Source: Branchiostoma floridae
Lineage: Eukaryota > Chordata > Leptocardii > Amphioxiformes > Branchiostomatidae
NCBI RefSeq assembly: GCF_000003815.2
Contig: NC_049992.1
Span: 19,047,707 to 19,111,706, forward strand
Reading direction: 5' to 3'
Length of the DNA stretch: 64,000 bases
The notes under the pieces are model-generated. The model made no database searches and was not told the DNA's origin. It saw nothing but the letters and a program-made list of their open reading frames with translations. Position 1 is the first letter of the stretch. Each line of letters starts with the position of its first letter. Positions 1 through 12,330 of the stretch are shown piece by piece. Both the position numbers and the translations under genes were made by a program.

Positions 1-96
1 TATTGTTGACGATAATATTACTTGTAACATGAACAGTTATACTTTTTTGTTTAAGATTGGATGAAGTATAACTGAAGCTGTGCTGACAAAGAAGCT

Positions 97-1125
97 GTGC
101 TCGTATTCATTCGACTCCATAAATGGAAGATACTGGAATCTTACGGGATTCCGCCGGATGTCTTAAGTGCTGTTCGTGTCATCTATGAAGAATGGTATTC
201 ACTCCTGAGGGAGAAACTGATGCATTCAGCATCAATACCTGCGTCCTTCAGGGTGACCCCTAGGCACCCTTTCTCTTCATTATATGTCTCGATTATGCAT
301 TACGGTCTTCGATATCTGACTCGGAGGGACTAACACTCCGACGCAGACGAAGCCGACGACACCCGACTAAAAAACCCTACCTGATTTAGATTTTGCCAAT
401 GACATTGCTTTGTTGGAAAATTCTATAGAACTTCCACAAAAACCAAAGTTGAAACCGCCTGCCAAAACATAGGGTTTTGCCTCAATACTTCTAAGACTAA
501 GTTTATGCACTTAAATCCAACAACTCCTAGTCTACTTTGAACATCTGACGGTACCTCAATAGAGCAGGCCACCGACTTCAAATACTTTGGAGGTTTCACT
601 GATAGTGGTCATGATATGAATGTTACTAGCCTTGGCATGGAGTGCCCTTCACTCACTACACAGAGTTTGGAAATCCCCCATCAGAAAACAAACCAAGACA
701 AAACTCTTTCAGACATGTCATGTATAGAAACAATTCTTTTGTACGGTTCTGAATCTTGGCTTATGATTAGGTCACAATTCCAAAAACTCAATGGCACATA
801 TACGAGGATGCTTCGTGTAGTCTACAACTGTTCATGGTGGAAACACACTACAAACAAACAGTTGTATGGATCACTACCAAAAGTCTCTTTAAAAGTGAAG
901 CAGCCTATGCCTTGCGGGTCATGTAGCTCGTGGCAATGAACCAGCTGGAAGACTCTTGTTGTGGTCCCCCGACGCGAAGAGAAGGGTTGGCCGCAGAACC
1001 ACAACTCTTAAGAAACTCATTGAGGTCGAAACAGAGCTGGAAGGGCAAGGGCTACTCTCTGCGATGAAAGACAAGCTGTTCTGGAGGACTAACGTCGTCT
1101 GCTCCACCTCACACGAGGATGAATG
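97..1125 (+). pseudogene. Decayed non-LTR retrotransposon (LINE) reverse transcriptase
   Basis: Successive frames along this stretch read like the second half of a LINE reverse transcriptase. First comes a palm-like segment (LESYGIPPDVLSAVRVIYEE), then a DFANDIALLE-like block near 395-420 where FADD would lie, then an ETILLYGSESW segment with GTYTRMLRVVYNCSW, and finally a GHVARGNEPAGRLLLWSPD-like tail ending near 1125. The reading frame changes several times and stops occur between blocks, so no intact protein exists. The order of blocks matches known LINE ORF2 C-termini; the clade cannot be fixed by eye. Confidence 0.75.
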
Positions 1126-1390
1126 ATGATGATTTCCATTTATTCTGTTGCTATTGTATCAAATGACATACAACAACATAGAAGTGAGGATGATAGGCAG
1201 AAACTTTATCTGATATTGCAAATGATGAACAACTTATCTAAAGTGCATGGTTTGGGCAGTATTTGAAAACGTACCTCAAATGGAAAAGGACAAATGGATG
1301 ATCGTTAGCAAGATTGTTATATTTCAACCATATCAAAGGCATGGGTTCATATATATTGCTTTCCCTTACGTTTATTTTCTCCTCCTCCTC

Positions 1391-2283
1391 TTAACCCTAT
1401 CTAGACAGGGGGGAGGGGGTTGCTAAAAGTGCCTGCGCCAACTTTGACGTCATATAACTGCCGAACGACGTGAGCTAGGACTACGAAACTTGGCGAATTT
1501 TTTAAAGTTTTTGTTTGTTTTTCTTGTTGCCATGGCAACGGGTTTCTGACAGGCACATTTTACCATATGTATTAATGTAATTTCAGTTTGAATTTGTTTA
1601 TCTTTATCATTAACATCTGTGTAATTTTAGATTACATTCATAATTGAATATTCATAATTTATGCTAATTTGATTACGTCTGGGCTGCTACAGTGGTTCGG
1701 GTGGCAGGGGAGGAGCAGCATCCGACATAAGTCAAGTCAAGTCAAGTCATGGGTCATGATGGTGGACAATATCATTATCAACGGTTATGTTATTTTTACT
1801 CAAATTCCTTCCAAATCTTTAATTTTTGTACAAAACACTATTACTTGAACGTTTTTAGTCTATTTCTATTAGGTTTGGGGGTTATATGTAGAAAAAAAGC
1901 GTATTTTAGATTCAAGCTTCTCAATCCAAGATGGCGGACGACTGACGTCATTTTCTGTCGTCGTCATTGGCAACAAAAGACTTGGCACTTAGATGCCTAT
2001 AAGATACCCTCTATAGTCATCGTTTTGTTTGATACCTATGAGTATAGCGAAAATTCCATATTTAGACCGTTTTAGCCTAATGACATTATGACGTCATAAT
2101 TGCGTCATATTACGTCATAACGATAGCAAAATTACGGAAAATATTAACCTTTACAACTACATCATCCGCTCCAAATTTGGTGATCGTAACCCAAGCCGTT
2201 TTGAAATTACGAAGGGGGGGGGGGGCAAAAGAGCCCCCCCCGGCCCCAGGTATCCCAAAAAAGTCCGGTCTAAATAGGGTTAA
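1391..2283. mobile_element. TTAA-ended MITE, copy 1 (piggyBac-like)
   Basis: The element starts TTAACCCTATCTAGACAGGG and ends GTCCGGTCTAAATAGGGTTAA, so its ends are inverted repeats inside TTAA. G-run and C-run blocks follow each terminus. It has no coding capacity; open frames inside it are short and unrecognisable. Relatives lie at 4653-5608, 14135-15097 and 42798-43712. TTAA targets and CCC...GGG termini are hallmarks of the piggyBac superfamily, so this is probably a non-autonomous derivative. Confidence 0.7.
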
Positions 2284-2574
2284 AACCTCAAATTGATTGA
2301 TATCCGCCATCTTTTAGGAGATGAATAGTTTCAGTCGCAAAGATCATACCAACATCATCATAACTGACAAATGACTCACTAACACAGCTATTCCTACTTT
2401 CACGCCCAGTCAATCATTAAAAACAAACTTTCGTGTTTCTCTCTGTTCTACATGTTTTGCTTGATAATTGTTTGTTGTCTGAGGTTTGATTACTCTGCTT
2501 TGGATACATATGCCCGTACTGGTGATGTACTTCTGTTGCTCAGAATCTTATGTAACGTGATATTTTAATACGAG

Positions 2575-3654
2575 AACTAGAGTTCCACGAACACATGCCT
2601 TTGCCAAATAAAGTAGGTTTGTTATGTAGAATGGTGTCTGTAGACAAATGCGTAAATCATTTCAATTTGTTTTATAATTATATGCTTGGAGTTGGTTTGA
2701 AAAATTTCGGCATTAATTATGCAAATTAGGTCCCAATTTACAATTAATCAATATCAAATTGTATCAAGCATTGCTTAAGCTATCAGCAAACCAAGAATCA
2801 TGATGATCCTTTCTTGACTTATTCTCTTTCAAAGTCTTATACACCCCTTATACTCTCTTTCCTATTTCTCAGTTACATGTGTGACAACGTTGAAACTACA
2901 GTAACTATAATGGAATGCAATGGATTTATGAACTTTTCATAATCAATTATGCAAATTAGCTGTTAATTTGCATAATAAGTATCACATTGTGTAAGTCTTC
3001 ACTTAGGCTATCTACATGCCAGAAATCGTGACGATCCGTCAACACGTTCATATTTTCTCATTAATTATGCAAATGAGGTCGTCAGTTGCATGACTAATAT
3101 GTATTGCTATTTCTCTCTTTCTCAGCTACATATGTGACAAGTTTGAAAGTCCTATCATGGAAAGCAGTGGATTTATAAACTTTCCTCATTAATTATGCAA
3201 ATTAGCTGTTGATTTACATAATTAGTATTCCATTATGTAAGTCAACACTCATTCTATCTACATACCAAAAATCATGAAGATCCGTCAACACGTTGCAGAG
3301 TTATTCTCGTCCAAAGTTTGAAAGGAAACCGGCGCCTGCAGTACCAAAAAAGCCGCTAGGGGGCCCAAACTCACAGCACATACTCTCTACCCCGTGGGCT
3401 ATCTACCACCCATAAATCATGACCACAGCATGTCCAGAACACGAGATATAAAAAATTGAGTTTCCGCTGCAGTACCTTAGCAAGCCGCTAGGGGGCCCAT
3501 TATCGAACTTGACCTTCGTTTTCCCAACCCCTGCCCACTTACCAAATATCATCAGGATCCATCGAAGGCTTCTCGAGTTATGCTGTTAACACACAGACAC
3601 ACAGACACACAAACACGCCCAAAACGTAACCTTAGTCATTCTGGCAAAGGTAAC
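2575..3654 (+). repeat. Hairpin-ended AACTAGAG interspersed repeat, copy 1
   Basis: The repeat opens with AACTAGAGTTCCACGAAC and closes with TCTGGCAAAGGTAAC after an ACACAGACACAC simple tract. CCTTTGCCAAA near the left end is complementary to TGGCAAAGG at the right end. The interior holds several blocks of AATTATGCAAATTAG and its complement, and GCCGCTAGGGGGCCC motifs. Related full copies are at 36003-37063, 39337-40131 and 40130-41214, where the terminal stem is CCTCCATGA instead. No ORF is present. Confidence 0.6.
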
Positions 3655-3685
3655 TAATGTAACCATGTAAGTTATCAAGATGTAA

Positions 3686-4083
3686 TCAACACATACCTAA
3701 CTGGCAAATGAACGCCTTACTGCGGCTGCACGGTTCATCATTCCAGAAGAGCACATATGCACCAACTTCGGCGCAGTCTTCGCCTCCTTCAGACAAATCG
3801 TTCGGCTCACCCGACTTCCAGTTGGTATAGCCGGATGATTCCAGGATTTGGCCGTCTGCAAATACCCATCGACCTTCAGTGTTGGCGTCAGTCAATCCAA
3901 TCCAGCGCGGTTCGTTTGTTCCTCCCAGCTCGGGTATGAAAGTGTTGGTCGCGCAGTCCTTCGGCATGGCCAACAACCCTCCATCTGCGACGCACGCCTG
4001 TCTAGCATCACAATACGTCTTCCTTTCAGCAAAGTACTTGTAGCAGACACCATTAAAGCTGACGTAGTTTGCTTTTGGACACA
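3686..4083 (-). CDS. L1 exon: C-type lectin domain
   Basis: The exon follows TATTAG. It begins CPKANYVSFNGVCYKYF and contains WIGLTD, the GEPNDLSEGGEDCAEV block with EPN, and FWNDEPCSRSKAFICQ with WND. Six cysteines sit at positions typical of a long-form CTLD. EPN plus WND predicts a calcium-dependent mannose/GlcNAc/fucose-type site. The frame closes at TGA, but ICQLG overlaps a strong GTATGT donor, so the true 3' end is uncertain. Confidence 0.85.
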
Positions 4084-7000
4084 CTAATATAGAAGAAATG
4101 GGAAACTAGGTAAGGTGTCTGAAGGACAAGTGATTATGTTATTCATCAACAAACTTTGAGTGTTTGAAAAATGAATGATGTCATTGTACGTAGTAGAGTT
4201 TAAATCAGGTGACCATGGGTGTAGGTATTACCAGGGATATGGGTGGTGTCCGTAGTAGGCTGACCATCAGTGGAGGAAGTGCCCACCGTAGGTTGACCAT
4301 GGGTGGAGGTGGTGTTCTCTGGAGGATGACCATTGGTGTAAGGAGTGCTGAAAGCAGGTTGATCAGCCTTCATTGTCTGTGAATAGGAGAGATTCCTGAC
4401 TTAGTACAGTACATATGGTGCCAACAATGTCCTCCTAAAATGACATTATGAGTTAAGTACTTTTCCGATGGCTAAGTTAACCCTATTCCGTCGAGGAATT
4501 TTTGTTGCTTGACGGCAGCCGGGTACTTCACCTTACGAACAAGGTAATATAAAGATTTGGCATGTGAAACACGGCAAAAAAACAATACTAGTATACATGT
4601 ATATTAAATATAAAAGAGTTCTACTGATTTCTTACCTAACTAAAATGTTTTCTTAACCCTATTCAGACCGGGGGGGGGGGCTTTTGAGGCCCGCGCCAAC
4701 TTCGAGGTCCTATAACGCCAGAACGCCTTACGCTAAAGCCACCAAATTTGGTGAGTTTTCCTAAAATATTGTTGGCAACAATTTCAAGAAGTTTGACAAA
4801 TTTTCCATTTTTTCGTGTTGCCATGGCAACCGTTTGCTGACAGGCAGTTTTGCCAAAAATCACTATTTTTGGTTCTAACAATGTATTTTTCACATTTATT
4901 TGCTATATTACTGCTATTTTGTTACATAAATAAAATCTTATATTATTAAGCATATCTTTCATAATTATATATGCATAAATTATGCTAATTTGATGACGTC
5001 ATCAGCCCAAAATCCAAGATGGCGGACCGCATGGCCAGATCAAAAATAACAAGCTAATTATCCCTTAAAATTTGTAACTACCTGGTATTTTTTCATCAAA
5101 AACCATCTAAATGAATGAATTTAGTCTATTTCCATTGCCCTTTGTGATTATTTGTTGCAAAAAAAGTAGTTTTAAAAATTCCAGGTGGTGGATATAATAT
5201 GGCGGAGCCTAAATCGTATCTTACATGTGCATAACGTCATTTTATGACGTCATTATGACGTCATCGATGTTGATATTGGCAATACAAGTCGTAAAAAACA
5301 TTATCATTCTGTTATCTGCACTTGTTATTACATTTTTGTAGTATAACTCGAAGTTTTCTGAGAATACCCTTTTTTCATGGGTCCGGCCAATATAATCAAA
5401 TTGATGACGTCATTATTACGTCATTTTACGTCAACGTAACGTCAAACGTCAACTACTTGCTAGATATTATGTCGATATTATGTCCTGAAAATTTGGTGGC
5501 CCTACGGCACGTCGTTCAAGAGTTATAGGACTTAGAAGTGGAGGGCCTCAAAAGCCCCCCCCCCCCGGTCCAGGGATGACCAAAAAAGCCCGGTCTGAAT
5601 AGGGTTAAAGCCCTTACATTAGCTATGAATCGTTCAGTGTCATTGGTCAAGCCTTGATAATGGCCAAACTTCAAAAGCATCAAACAATGGCTTGTTTAGC
5701 AACTTTCCTGTGAGAAAATGTTATTTTTAACCGTTGCCATGGCAAACATTGTAGAAATTTGTCTGATTTTATTTCAAAATGGTTCCAAATATATTCAACA
5801 GGTATTTGTATGATCTAAGTGCAGAGAAATACTCATCAAAATGTGGTTGTGGATTATTAAACCGCATTTGATGACTTGTAATAAGCGATTTTTGTTAGTT
5901 CCATAGATTTGAGTGACGTCACAAAATCACGTGATAATTCCTATAAAGCTAGGCATCTGACATGGTTATCATGCAAAATAATAAAGTAGAAGAATCAACC
6001 TTTTCAAAAAAGTAAGTCACCCTTTGTCCCTTTGTTTGGTACCAAATGGCCATTTTTGGGGACCTGGCCCATGGACTAATAGTATGCTTTGCCTCGTCCG
6101 CTTTTCCTGAAATTATATCGACATTAGCACAGCATCGTTTGTCCCCTTCTCAAAGAAGGCACAGCCTCTTTATTTCTTTTACACGCTATTTTAGTGCCTT
6201 CAAAATTAAATTAAAAGTCAGTATAATAAAAATTGTGGTGGTGGTATACAATCTAGTTCATCAACATTATTTATAATATACAAATACAGATAGGGTACAT
6301 CTCGAAACAAAATAAAGACTGTTGACCTACCTTTTGAACTTCCCGAGCATTGTTGCTAAAATAAAGCCAGGTTCCGAAAATGATCAATGCTGCCAACAAG
6401 GTAGTTATTATCACGGCAAAGCCAATCCTGCCATAAGTGCAATCTGAAAATACATATGATGGAAACGTCTCTCTGAAAATGAAGCACGTATTCAGGCTAC
6501 ATATATTACAGATAATAAGTTGTGCATTCTTATATAATGTAGCATGACTTCTAAGTTTGTATTTAGCTTTGTTGGTATTAAAGCCAGTCAGCCATTAAGA
6601 ACTGTTGTACAATGTACTTATGTACTTCATCGAAACTTCAGCCAATACTTTTACACTTTTTCTACGGAAACATAATTTCAAACGTTTCTTGACATCCAAA
6701 ATAGGAAGATAATATTTGAAAATAGGTATTTGAAACAAATAGCCTTTATCTATTTTTAGATGCAAGATGATCACATACATTTGTGCTCAAATTGAACAAC
6801 TAGTTTATATGTGGAATATCATTATTTTTCACTTTGATCAGATATTGCTCCAACACCGCAATAAATGTAATCAGTAACTTAACTCTTAAAGAGCACAAAG
6901 TGCATTTATTATGTTTCCTTTTGATAAGGTTACATGAAAATATATCTGAACCTAAACAGATAAATAAACTTACGGCGACGTGCTTGTTGCGGTACGTTTG

Positions 7001-7712
7001 GCACGTACATCGGATTCCTGTTCAGGGCGTCTCGTATGGAGTTCGGATCTGGGCTTGGCATATGTCTGTTTTCATGTATGTCATTGTTATCATTTCCAGG
7101 AACCACGTTGTCACCATTACGTTCAGTTAAGTTGCATTCTAACGATGGGTTTGGGAATCCATATGCGACGGCATAAGGCATTTCAGGGTCTAGATTGGCA
7201 TCATTGTCTGTGATATCGACTTCGTCAGGAATCTCAGAATAAATGTCGTCTTTGTTTGTTTCATTGTTACCATTATCGTCGTTGTTTTTTGTGTATCCTG
7301 AATTTTGCGGTGAGGTTGGATTACTGTTCGATTTCGAAGCCTCCGTGTCACTCTGACAAATGCTTTCAGCGTCAGCTTTAGCGCTTGTTGTGTCAAGCAT
7401 ATGATTCCCCTCATCATTCTCATTATACTCGATGGATACTTCTTTTCCTGAGTGACTGGCGTTAGTCGGTCTCTCATCTGTATTTTGAAGTTCAGGTTTG
7501 GTAGTGCTATCTTGAACAGGAACCGAGCTGTCAGTATCATTCTCAGGGCTGCATCTTGTTTCGTACGTCGGATTCGGGAACACGTTTGTAACAACATAAG
7601 ACCGATCTTTCTGTATTTCGGCATCTGAACGAATTTGCGTCAAACCACCTTCGGAAACACCGTTTGTGTGGACTGTTGGTACAGCATCAGTGGTGATGTT
7701 GTCTTCAGCCAT
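3686..7712 (-). CDS. Type II membrane C-type lectin-like receptor (paralogue L1), four exons
   Basis: Predicted coding exons are 7712-6974, 6443-6331, 4373-4232 and 4083-3686, with phases that agree at all three introns, giving about 463 residues. Residues 1-246 are an acidic, Asn/Ser-rich cytoplasmic tail with NPTY and NPMY motifs. One transmembrane helix (about residues 254-276) follows basic residues without a signal peptide, so the N-terminus should be cytosolic. A Thr/Pro stalk of four 11-residue units leads to a C-type lectin domain with EPN and WND motifs, the signature of calcium-dependent mannose-type binding. The last exon could end at TGA 3686, or at an upstream GTATGT donor leading to another exon. 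Introns hold a TTAA MITE (4653-5608). No orthologue name is assigned. Confidence 0.75.
4232..4373 (-). CDS. L1 exon: Thr/Pro stalk repeats
   Basis: The exon follows TTCACAG, encodes TMKADQPAFSTPYTNG, and continues with units such as HPPENTTSTHG, QPTVGTSSTDG and QPTTDTTHIPG. The period is 11 residues and there are about four units. It ends one base into a codon at GTAATA, which joins in frame to the lectin exon (forming Val). Ser/Thr richness suggests an O-glycosylated extracellular stalk. Confidence 0.65.
4653..5608. mobile_element. TTAA-ended MITE, copy 2
   Basis: It starts TTAACCCTATTCAGACCGGG and ends CCCGGTCTGAATAGGGTTAA, a perfect 20-bp inverted pair including TTAA. G-run and C-run tracts lie just inside. 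The interior shares GCCACCAAATTTGGTGAG, TTGCCATGGCAACCG and repeated TGACGTCAT blocks with the other copies. It sits in intron 2 of receptor L1. This is the cleanest pair of termini in the window. Confidence 0.8.
5609..6330. other. Intron 2 remainder of L1
   Basis: This intronic stretch is AT-rich, with a TTGCCATGGCAAAC block and scattered TGACGTCA-like words that recall the neighbouring MITE family. No further coding exon or clear repeat end was found. Confidence 0.4.
6331..6443 (-). CDS. L1 exon: transmembrane segment
   Basis: This 113-nt exon (entry phase 1, exit phase 0) follows TATTTTCAG and precedes GTAGGT. It encodes HCTYGRIGF, then a ~20-residue hydrophobic run rich in I, L, A and T, then FSNNAREVQK. 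The paralogous exons are 113 nt (17294-17406) and 116 nt (24253-24368) with the same CTYxR and NNxRxxQK borders. Confidence 0.75.
6974..7712 (-). CDS. L1 exon: start codon and cytoplasmic tail
   Basis: The exon begins MAEDNITTDAVPTVHTN and ends VPNVPQQARR plus one base at a GTAAGT donor. It contains an internal repeat: VVTNVFPNPTYETRCSPEN resembles YAVAYGFPNPSLECNLTERN. KDDIYSEIPDE matches a half-ITAM pattern (acidic at -3, YxxI). RNPMYVPN carries an NPxY-type endocytic motif. A CAG acceptor lies just upstream of the ATG, implying a separate 5' UTR exon. The paralogues at 17969-18119 and 24924-25074 keep only the two ends of this exon, about 50 codons. Confidence 0.75.
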
Positions 7713-9640
7713 GATTACTTCCCACCCTGGATATACATGTAGTTGTAAAAATGCTTATCCTTACCATCATAGTGTCGTATGTACTCTACCTCCCTCCGTC
7801 CCTCCCATATCATATTTCAGTGATTACCCTTTATGTCATAGACAACCAGTTATATAGTGGACATGTTCTTTATTAAAGGACAGCATCAGAAAATCCTCAA
7901 ATCATTATTTTCCAGTAGTTTACTCATTAAAAAGTTGATGTACGTCAATTTTTACATTGATCCGCCTAATATGACCCTGTAGACACGTTTGAACTTCGCG
8001 CTCTCCTCCTCTCTTCCGCCGCGCTGGGCCATGACGTAATGGCCCCGTGCTGATCGTCTGACGTCACGGATCGGAAACTTCTGGCCAGCCATTTTGCTCG
8101 GTGAACCTCGATCCTTTCAGCGGTAAATAATCACTCCACCATTCTGGAGTTTAGTCCGCTGTTGTTGACAATTACCTTCGTGGACCTGTAAGTCGCGTTG
8201 TGAGCTGTCTACGAAGCCATAGTCCCCGGAAGACTGAACATGAATGAGCTTGCCTGCGAGTAAACCGCGCGGCGACGGAACGAAATCAAAACAATGGTGG
8301 TGGGGGAGGTTCACGCACCGTGCCATTCTGGACTGTTACAGGAGCGAGTTCGAGTCAGTTCTTACCTTCTCCTTTCCGGATAGCACATCGATAATTACAC
8401 GTAATCTTCCACGAATTAGGGTTGAATTTACAGTTGTCCAACTAACATTGACTTTAAACAAAACCGAGTTTTCGTGACATTTTTCCTCTGACAACATACC
8501 CTTGATATATGGTAAAAAAAGTTCAACCAGAAAGGTTGTCTTCATAATTGTCAGGGAGGTTGTGCACACACAGTACTGCGTACACAAAAAAAACGGTACA
8601 CCAAATAATAAATGATTGATTTTGTTCTTTCACAACGTTTTTGACTTGAAATAGACGTTTGCATCCAATGATCATATTATACGTTTTCCGATATTTTCTC
8701 TTCAATCTTCGGCGTATTCTTTTGCTTACATTGCGGATGTCTTGTAACATCTATTATCATAATACCGGTACGTTTACGACGATTTCTCTAGCCATACTGA
8801 TTTGACAAATTGTCAACGCATCATTTTCTCCAGTTACATGTTGCTGTTATAGGTTACCCTTGCCACTTCTTCTATGTAACTTTTCTGCCACTCTTGTCCT
8901 GCTAAAAGCGTAATATTGTAATTGTAACACGCCGCGGAATTACACGGCGAACGGGCGCGCGTGGTTGGGAGGGGGTAAAAATACCGGTAGGAAGAAACAC
9001 GGCACAATTAACTGTCGTTATGTACCTTTATACATCCCCTGATGTTCCTTCGGAGTTCCTTTTCTGTTCGTAAATGCATAAAACATGAGCATACAAATGT
9101 CATGAGAAAACGGACGTATACTGTCAAGAATTTTCATTTAACTTCTGTCCGTCACAACCGCTATGACGTAACACTTCACTGCTAGCGTAGACATAAAAAT
9201 GGCGGGAAAATGGCATGCGTACGTTCAATTTTGTCCATTCAGTCATAGATCCGGGCTATTATGCAACGGTTCTTCACACTTTTACACGAGTTGTAGGTCA
9301 CCAACAGACATTCAAGATTGTTGTTTAATCATCTTCGTCTTGTGCCGTGAGCATGTGTAATTATGATCTATAAATTTGGCAATGAACGTGACGGTGTGTT
9401 CGTCCCACGACGAGCTGCCTACCTCGAAAAAGATACTGAAAACTTTTGGCCTTGTTGTCTTCGAATGCATTGTTATCGATGCTTTGTAAATGATGTATTG
9501 GACACCTAGATGTCTGAAGTGTGCACAGCTCAGAAATAACTATTGTTGCATGTGTAGATCTCATTAAGTTCCAGTATTTTTAATCTACCGGTATAAGTCT
9601 TACTACCGGTATTATGCCAATGCATGTTACTATTTACAGT
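7713..9640. other. Non-coding region upstream of the L1 start exon
   Basis: No supported coding exon was seen. A GC-richer patch at about 7990-8330 carries TGACGTAA (8032-8039) and TGACGTCA (8059-8066), CREB/ATF-type words, and GCCATTTTG. This patch could be promoter or first-exon sequence for L1 or an undetected gene. The rest is ordinary AT-rich sequence with short chance frames. Confidence 0.35.
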
Positions 9641-9689
9641 ATGGTTGAAAAATTTGTTTTGGAAACAGCCGAAAATGGATGTGGGCATG

Positions 9690-10560
9690 CACAGTTTTTT
9701 CATCAGCATCAGACAAACAACACGTCAAGTTCCTAAATATTTATCATATATTTGCGTTACGTCAGCGAAGTTCAAGTCAATATCCCTGGCGCCATTGTGA
9801 TTTCAAACATTGAAATATTTGCCTTCTTTTCATACATTTTTTGCTGTGTTATAGTATACGGGTTTGATTAATAATTTCTAAACTTGTTACTTGTAACCGT
9901 AGCTAACTAGGGAGTCGTGCGATATTTGATAGAACAAGTTGAATGCCAACATACTGTCTATTCCCTAAAATCCCCCTGCAAATGAAAATAAAAAAGTGCA
10001 AAATGCCATTGAACTCTTGCATAGAAACAACCTTACTTCAGACTCATCACAATATTGCATCGTATATTTGTGAGTCTTCTAGATCGAAGGTGGGTGGCTC
10101 TCCGATAGTACAATAAGAATGGTTCAAAAAAGTTATTGTGTGAGCGTAGAAAAAGGCACTTGCAAAGCCTGTTTAAGAATTGATATAATAAGTGCACAAG
10201 TTGCTTAGTGACAGTTCAGTAAAGTCTATAAGACTAGCGCACAGTCTGGTAGGTTGTACCCCGAGTTTATCATGGTTAAGAGTAACAACACAATTTAGCG
10301 TGGTGTGGAAGTCAGACAGAGATAAAATGTGTTTCACATTGGGGTTTGGTGCCTTTATACTAGAGGATGTTGTTTTTGTTATTTAGGATAATGTTACTTT
10401 TATCAAAAAGAGTATATACAGTAGTTTACCTTCGGTTAGAATAAAATGAAGCATACACATATAGATATTGTATATCGCCAGGGGAAGCTTCATTATTACT
10501 ATAATCGATGATAATAGTATAGGTTATTCATGCATGAAAGAATAAAGTGGAATGTTCAGT
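9690..10560. repeat. Upstream receptor module, copy a
   Basis: About 420 bp (roughly 10138-10560) recur in the same orientation at about 13566-13955. Shared blocks include GTGAGCGTAGAAAAAGG, TTGCTTAGTGACAG, AATTTAGCGTGGTGT and CGCCAGGGGAAGCTTC. The preceding CATCAGACAAACAACACGTC block has relatives at 12565, 19520 and 26400, near each receptor paralogue. No coding exon is evident. Confidence 0.5.
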
Positions 10561-11240
10561 GAGCATTATATCAAGGACTCAATGCAATATACGAAGTTAC
10601 CTGTCTGCGAAAGAACTTGTAAATTCCTTCACGTTATATACGGTAGACGAACCCAATTCTATTTCAAACTGTACCTTCTATAATGAAAAAAGGGAGCGTT
10701 TTAAAGATGCCACCAAATTCCACCCTAATGTCCCTACGTTTACAGACAAAAAGAAAACTACCCTCCTCTTAACACCACAAAACCCATACATTGAAAATGT
10801 GGGGTCCTTCGTCTTCTGCTGTCTCCGAAAAAGAAATCAAACCCAATAGCTAAGTTTTTGCTTTCTTTTGTTTATTTGAATTAATCGCTATAATAAGTCG
10901 TTTATTATTGTATACCGTTTACCATTGTTTGCCATTTTTGTCACTTTGGCAAGAACATGCAATAAACTTTCATTATTAGTCCAAAACTGGCCCATCGGTA
11001 TGTGATGCAAAATATTTAGCTAGAAACGTAGCTGTATATGTAATAAGTAAATGATATTTTTTAGCAAAAGAATGGCTACAGTCAGGCGTTCACAAGGAAT
11101 GATTTTTATTACATTGTAACTGATAACTAGATATTCCTGTAAGCACAGAATGACATATCTAAAACAGAATATGGGCTCGCTGCAAAAAATAAAAGGTCGA
11201 GACAACCCCAAGTGAGAACGAAGTCATTAGACATTTTGTA
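10561..11240. other. Unannotated AT-rich stretch
   Basis: It holds a 100-codon plus-strand frame (10547-10849) without recognisable motifs or supportable splice context. No gene or clear repeat is supported here. Confidence 0.3.
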
Positions 11241-11245
11241 CTCAC

Positions 11246-11345
11246 CGGATGGCTTCTACGACTCACCGTCATCTCACTTTATCCGGACTCAAACGTCAAC
11301 GACAGGACTGCGACAGAGTTCACTTCTGATGTCAATTTACTGTAA
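11246..11345 (-). other. Candidate 5' UTR exon for L1 (distal module 1)
   Basis: On the minus strand a GTGAGT donor abuts position 11246 (plus-strand ACTCACCGGATGGCTTCTA). The same layout of CTTCTA, TTTATCCGGACT and CAGAGTTC words occurs at 12215, 19134 and 26044, upstream of receptor start exons that each have a CAG acceptor. The upstream end is not defined. Confidence 0.35.
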
Positions 11346-12214
11346 AAAGACTCAAAACAAACCATTTTTGGGGCCCTAGTATTGTACCTCCATAGCAGCC
11401 TCTCTGGGGCCTTTTCCGGTCTTTTCTTGGCTCATAATACACTTTTCCTGGCCATTTCTTTTGTGTAGAAAATATACAAATCACAAGCTCATACACTTAT
11501 TTAAAGCTTGATTTTGTCCTCAACAGGAAGGTATTCCTTAGCCAAAAAACGTCTAAAATTTACAAATATCCCTTCAGTCCTAAACCCATCATTTGCACTT
11601 CACTGTCCCCAAAGACCCTACATAAACTCTATGCATGATTCCTGGATCAAATGTATAATGTTATATGCCTGTGAGATCTGGGACAAGGTTTGTTATTCAA
11701 AAGACAATTGTCCTGTCAAAATAACTCAAAACCTTTTTTTCTTGGTAAAAACAACCGGGGTGTGCACAGGAATTCATGTAACTATGCATGCAGGACAGAG
11801 CTTGGGATGTTCCCAACAGATATAAATTTTAGATATATCCGTCCGTGTAACAATTAAAAAAATACTGGCTAAGACTTAAACAGCTGGACAACTCCGCACA
11901 TTGTCAAGAATTCAATTTGGGATATGGTGAACAAAAAAATCTGGATACACCGTATCAAAGAAATAGTAGGTAGACTATTATTTCTTACAACCAACTACCC
12001 TACATTAGACAATAAGAATATATGATTGTATATTGTTAAAGAGAAGAGTGATATGTATTTTCAATTATTCTTTCATCAATTGTCCGCAGATAATGGTAAG
12101 CCAGGATTTTACAAAAAAATACCAAAGCCGAATACTCCTCTTAGACCTTGAGACTGTACATGCAATTAGCCGTCGGGCATAATTTTGCAAAATAGTTAGA
12201 CAGTTTATACTCAC

Positions 12215-12330
12215 CAGAGGTCTTCTATGATGGTGGCTCACAGTCCTCGCTTTATCAGGACTTAGACCTAAGTGACACGACTGTGATATTTAGTTCTCGG
12301 TAGACAGAGTTCGTTTCTGATATCGGTTGA
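12215..12330 (-). other. Candidate 5' UTR exon for L1 (distal module 2)
   Basis: A minus-strand GTGAGT donor (plus-strand ACTCACCAGAGGTCTTCTA) begins a block with CTTTATCAGGACT and GGTAGACAGAGTTCG, homologous to 11246, 19134 and 26044. It could be an alternative first exon of L1. Transcription is not shown by sequence alone. Confidence 0.35.

Noticed and set aside
9192-9360. Short plus-strand frame starting MAGKWHAYVQF
   Set aside because: No family motif, splice partner or conservation evidence is visible.
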